Assembly: GCF_020708045.1 (NCBI RefSeq)
Contig: NZ_JAJFES010000013.1
Location: 62,001-126,000 of the forward strand
DNA: 64,000 bases
Source of the DNA: Massilia sp. IC2-278
GTDB lineage: Bacteria; Pseudomonadota; Gammaproteobacteria; Burkholderiales; Burkholderiaceae_D
Reading direction: 5' to 3'
Of this stretch, positions 60,703 to 64,000 are shown piece after piece. How positions within the stretch are numbered: position 1 is the first letter of the stretch; every line of letters starts with the position of its first letter. A program made the position numbers and the translations under genes. The notes under the pieces are model-generated. The model saw nothing but the letters and a program-made list of their open reading frames with translations, was not told the DNA's origin and did no database searches.

Positions 60703-61152
60703 ATGAGCATTGTTGATAACAAGAAAGCATTTTTCGATTACTTCATCGAGGACCGCTACGAGGCCGGCATCGTGCTGGAAGGCTGGGAAGTCAAGGCGAT
60801 CCGCGAGGGCCGCGTGCAGATCAAGGAAGCCTACGTGGTCGCGCGCGGCGACGAGCTGTTCCTGTTCGGCGCCCACATCAGTGCGCTGACCACGGCATCG
60901 TCGTTCAGCCACCCCGAAGCGCTGCGCACACGCAAGCTGATGCTCAAGCGCGCCGAGATCGACAAGCTGATCGGTAAAGTCGAGCGCTCGGGCTACACGC
61001 TCGTGCCGCTGAACCTGCATTTCAAGGGCGGCCGGGTGAAGTGCGAGATCGGCCTGGCCAAGGGCAAGAAGCAGCACGACAAGCGCGCCACCGAGAAGGA
61101 CCGCGACGCCAAGCGCGAAGTGGATTCTGCAATGAAGCAGCATCGGCGGTGA
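60703..61152 (+). CDS. smpB: SsrA-binding protein SmpB
   Basis: A 149-residue SmpB, the tmRNA partner in ribosome rescue. Conserved blocks include NKKAFFDYFIEDRYEAGIVL, GWEVKAIREGRVQIKEAYV, HISALTTAS, RKLMLKRAEIDKLIGKVE and TLVPLNLHFKGGRVKCEIGL, then the basic tail KGKKQHDKRATEKDRD that enters the ribosome. The length is normal. The tmRNA gene itself is not in the window. Confidence 0.97.
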   Translation: MSIVDNKKAFFDYFIEDRYEAGIVLEGWEVKAIREGRVQIKEAYVVARGDELFLFGAHISALTTASSFSHPEALRTRKLMLKRAEIDKLIGKVERSGYTLVPLNLHFKGGRVKCEIGLAKGKKQHDKRATEKDRDAKREVDSAMKQHRR

Positions 61153-61202
61153 TGTGTCCGGCCGGATCGTCGTTTGCGATTGATCCAGTACATCCTATCG
61201 AC

Positions 61203-61227
61203 GCGTGGACGGCAGAGCCGTCCACGC
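61203..61227. terminator. Hairpin between smpB and the Bcr/CflA gene
   Basis: GCGTGGACGGC and GCCGTCCACGC form a perfect 11-bp stem with an AGA loop between convergent genes. The stem is strong but the T content after it is low (CTTCAACTATT). Confidence 0.6.
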
Positions 61228-61256
61228 CTTCAACTATTGGCTGAGCAGCCGGTCCC

Positions 61257-62423
61257 TCAAGCCAGCTTGCTTCCCCTCCATGCCAGGAAACTGAGCACCA
61301 GCCCCACCCCCACCCCGCACGCCAGCAGGAAGGCGCTCTCGAACAGCAGCGGCGCCACCAGTCCCGACACCAGCGCGAACGACATCATCTGGATGAAGCC
61401 CAGCATCGACGAGGCCAGCCCGCGGTTGTCCGGGAACAGGCTCAGCGCGTTCATCTGGATCGCCGGCATCGCCACCGCCAGGCCGAAGGTATAGATCGCC
61501 AGCGGCAGCACCGCCCACGGGATCGCCGCCGGGAACAGGGCGTTGTAGCCGATGTTCAGCACGGTCGACGCCGCCATGAACCCAAAGCCTATCCATTTCA
61601 GCTTCACCGGGTCGGTCTTCGCCGCGCGCTTGCCGCCCCAGGCCGACCCGAGCACCATGCCGCCGATCAGCGGAATGAACATCCAGGCGAACGCCGTTTC
61701 CGGCAGCCCCAGGATCACCATCACGAAGTTCGCCGCCGAGCCGATGTACAGCGACAGCCCGCCAAAGGCCAGGCCGACCGACAGCGACAGCAGCAGGAAT
61801 TGCGGGTGGCGCAGCACCTTGCCGTAGTTGCGCGCGATCGTGCCCGGGTGGAAGGCCTGGCGCTTCTCGACCGGCAGGCTTTCCGGCAGCAGCTTCAGGC
61901 AGGCCAGGATGAGCAGCACGCCGAACACGGCCAGGAAGATGAAGGTCGAGCGCCAGCCGAAGTGCACGTGCAGCCAGCCGCCCAGGATCGGGGCGATGGC
62001 CGGGGCCAGGCCGAACACCATCATGATGTTCGACATCATCTTCTGCGCCTCGGCGCCTTTCAGGCGGTCCTGCACGATGGCCTGGCCGATCACGGAACCG
62101 GCGCCGGCCGACAGGCCCTGCAGCGCGCGGAAGGCCAGCAGCCAGCCGAAGGTCGGGGCAAAGGCGGCGCCGATCGAACCGATCGTGTACAGGGTCATGG
62201 CCACCAGGATCACCCGGCGGCGGCCGAAGGAATCCGACAGCGTGCCGTAGAACAGCATCATGAAGGCAAAGGTGAACAGGAACACGCTCAGCGTCTGCTG
62301 GACGGCCACCGGGCCCACGCCGAAGTCGCGCCCGATCGCGGGCATGGAAGGAAGATAGGTGTCGATCGCAAGCGCCCCGGCCATGCCGAGGCAGGCCAGG
62401 ACGACGGTCAGGATTCGGTACAT
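61257..62423 (-). CDS. Bcr/CflA family MFS efflux transporter
   Basis: A 388-residue transporter with twelve predicted helices. It has the Bcr/CflA marks MAGALAIDTYLPSMPAIGRD in TM1, motif A YGTLSDSFGRRRVILVAMTL, QGLSAGAGSVIGQAIVQDRL and GGWLHVHFGWRSTFIFLAVF. It probably expels drugs such as bicyclomycin-type compounds or sulphonamides. I take ATG 62423; the frame is open to 62600 but the upstream residues are low-quality. It is the second Bcr/CflA-like pump of the window and only distantly similar to the first (14340-15551). Confidence 0.92.
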   Translation of the reverse strand: MYRILTVVLACLGMAGALAIDTYLPSMPAIGRDFGVGPVAVQQTLSVFLFTFAFMMLFYGTLSDSFGRRRVILVAMTLYTIGSIGAAFAPTFGWLLAFRALQGLSAGAGSVIGQAIVQDRLKGAEAQKMMSNIMMVFGLAPAIAPILGGWLHVHFGWRSTFIFLAVFGVLLILACLKLLPESLPVEKRQAFHPGTIARNYGKVLRHPQFLLLSLSVGLAFGGLSLYIGSAANFVMVILGLPETAFAWMFIPLIGGMVLGSAWGGKRAAKTDPVKLKWIGFGFMAASTVLNIGYNALFPAAIPWAVLPLAIYTFGLAVAMPAIQMNALSLFPDNRGLASSMLGFIQMMSFALVSGLVAPLLFESAFLLACGVGVGLVLSFLAWRGSKLA

Positions 62424-62701
62424 CAGGAGGCTTTCCAGGTCATCGTGATGCGCCACGACAGGCGGCGCACGGCCCGCGATTGTACAGAGATTTGCGGCAA
62501 CCGGCCGGCAGCCCGCCTGGCGCCACCGGCACGCACGATCCGCCCCACGGTTTTGCAAGGTTGGTAACCTGTTGTATCTGGGCAACCTGATCGGCGGCAC
62601 GCGAACGCGGAACCATCATTCCCAGCAATAATTAAAGTTGCTGCATAGATTTATTCTGCCCGGGGGGCTATTCTCGCTTCATCCCGTCCACCCCGAACAA
62701 C

Positions 62702-64000
62702 ATGCCTACTTCCGCAGACTCGAACCGTCGCCTGCAGCGCCTCGACCAGCAGCGCAAGCCGATGATGATGCGTTCGGTGCTCCTGATGACAGCCTTCTGC
62801 CTGCTGCTGGTGGGCCTGCACGCCTGGAGCCTGTGGGCGTCGCGCCAGGGCGAGCTGGAGCAGACGGCGGTCAGCACCGCCAACATGGCGCGCGCGCTGG
62901 CCTCGCATGCCGAGCGTTCGCTGAGCAGCGCCGATGCGGTGCTGGCGGAACTGGTCGAGCGCGCCCAGGAAGACGGACCGGACCGTCTCGACAGCGCGCG
63001 CATGCATGCGCGCATGGCCCACATCACTGGCGACAGCGCGGAAATCCAGGAACTGTTTGTCTATGGCGCCGATGGCACGCGCCTGGCGACCTCGCTGCCG
63101 GTCTTGCTGCCGGGCAGCAACATCGACCGCGAATACTTCCGCTACCACATGACCCATGCCGATACCGGCAGCCGCATCGGCAAGCCGATCCACAGCCGTT
63201 CGAGCGGCATCCTGACGATTCCCGTTACGCGCCGCATCAACCGGCCCGACGGCAGCTTCGGCGGCGTGGCCATGGCCTCGCTGCGGCTCGACTTCTTCGG
63301 CACGTTCTACGACAGCTTCGACGTCGGCCAGACCGGCACCATCATCCTCGCCATCGACGACGGCACCCTGCTCTACCGCCGCCCCTTCAAGCCTGAGATG
63401 GTCGGCACCAGCATCGCCGGCGGGCCGGTGTTCCAGCTGTACCGCAAGACCGGCGCGGCCGGCACCGCGATGCTGGTCGCCAAGATCGACGGCATCGAGC
63501 GCCTGTACAGCTACCGCCACGTCGACGGTTTCCCGCTGCTGGTCGCCACCGCCCAGGCCAAGGACGAGATCCTGAAGGACTGGTGGTTCGCGGTGATCAA
63601 GATGAGCTGCGTGGTGTTGTTTGCCGTGTGCATGCTGGCCTGGGGCGTGCGCCGCATGATCCGCCAGCTGCGCGTGCGCGAGGCGCTCGAGGACGAGCTG
63701 CGCGCCGCCCGCACCGCCCTCGAACTGCGCAACGTCACGCTGCGCCAGCTGGCCGACAGCGATGCCCTGACCGGGCTGGCGAACCGCCGCCGCTTCGACG
63801 AGACCCTGGCCGCCGAACACGAGCGCGCACGGCGAAGCGGCCAGCCGCTCTCGCTGATCCTGCTCGACGTCGACTATTTTAAAAAGTTCAACGACCGTTA
63901 CGGCCACGTGGCCGGGGACGATTGCCTGCGCCGCGTGGCCGCCGCCATCGCCACCGGCCCGCGCCGCCCGACCGACCTGGCGGCGCGCTACGGCGGCGAG
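62702..64000 (+). CDS. Cache-domain diguanylate cyclase, C-terminus cut by window edge
   Basis: The visible 433 residues start at ATG 62702 and stop at the window end inside the active-site motif (AARYGGE, the first half of GGEEF). TM1 is at about 23-45 (SVLLMTAFCLLLVGLHAWSL), followed by an extracytoplasmic Cache sensor (about 50-295; GSNIDREYFRYHMTHADTGS and GKPIHSRSSGILTIPVTRR), TM2 (about 298-318) and the start of GGDEF (DALTGLANRRRFDETLAAEH and LLDVDYFKKFNDRYGHVAGD). It probably makes c-di-GMP in response to a periplasmic small molecule. About 60 or more residues are missing. Confidence 0.92.
   Translation, partial: MPTSADSNRRLQRLDQQRKPMMMRSVLLMTAFCLLLVGLHAWSLWASRQGELEQTAVSTANMARALASHAERSLSSADAVLAELVERAQEDGPDRLDSARMHARMAHITGDSAEIQELFVYGADGTRLATSLPVLLPGSNIDREYFRYHMTHADTGSRIGKPIHSRSSGILTIPVTRRINRPDGSFGGVAMASLRLDFFGTFYDSFDVGQTGTIILAIDDGTLLYRRPFKPEMVGTSIAGGPVFQLYRKTGAAGTAMLVAKIDGIERLYSYRHVDGFPLLVATAQAKDEILKDWWFAVIKMSCVVLFAVCMLAWGVRRMIRQLRVREALEDELRAARTALELRNVTLRQLADSDALTGLANRRRFDETLAAEHERARRSGQPLSLILLDVDYFKKFNDRYGHVAGDDCLRRVAAAIATGPRRPTDLAARYGGE

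Overview
The window looks like chromosomal DNA of a GC-rich betaproteobacterium of the Oxalobacteraceae, most like Massilia, Duganella or a close relative. The reasons are a PEP-CTERM protein, many c-di-GMP and PAS proteins, smpB divergent from ratA-rnfH, a phosphocholine-specific phospholipase C, and an OsmC-YcaO fusion. This placement rests on protein character, not a database search. I see no rRNA, tRNA, CRISPR array, transposase or prophage gene.

Layout. 1-10.2 kb: an OsmC-YcaO protein cut by the window edge, a PAS-GGDEF-EAL protein, then an RND efflux operon (adaptor, pump, response regulator, histidine kinase) without an outer-membrane channel gene. 10.2-15.6 kb: a paired repeat element, a flavin reductase-like protein, an ornithine cyclodeaminase-family protein, a carotenoid oxygenase, and an MFS pump with its TetR regulator. 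15.6-22.3 kb: a small membrane protein, Mn-type superoxide dismutase, a Tat-exported phospholipase C, a PEP-CTERM protein and a GH97 glycosidase. 22.4-26 kb: a two-gene chemotaxis unit of a soluble four-PAS receptor and a triple-CheW scaffold.

26.2-37.1 kb resembles a defence or DNA-processing island: a NERD-helicase, a WYL regulator with a translationally coupled partner, a Cas4-like/DEDD fusion (DUF2779 type), and an McrBC-type operon with an extra first gene and a possible small last gene. Two small hydrolases are interspersed. 37.4-39.8 kb is a tightly overlapped ArsR-led operon (ArsR, SRPBCC, GST, GyrI-like, VOC).

39.9-47.4 kb: ethanolamine ammonia-lyase (eutBC), a second-type FtsZ outside any division cluster, the 23S rRNA hydroxylation factor rlhA, and an MFS pump. 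47.6-52.4 kb is the most intriguing locus: two different dynamin-like large GTPases and a tail-anchored coiled-coil protein, with overlapping or near-contiguous reading frames. 53-64 kb is mostly housekeeping and signalling: guaA, guaB, a DUF4124 protein, two tandem paralogous diguanylate cyclases, rnfH, ratA, smpB, a Bcr/CflA pump and a Cache-type diguanylate cyclase cut by the window end.

A short palindromic repeat family (core GTGGGCAC, 2-3 nt, GTGCCCAC) recurs in three intergenic places. Several promoters with embedded operators and several hairpin terminators can be read directly. On two transcripts the -10 box lies only 5-6 nt from the start codon, which suggests leaderless mRNAs.
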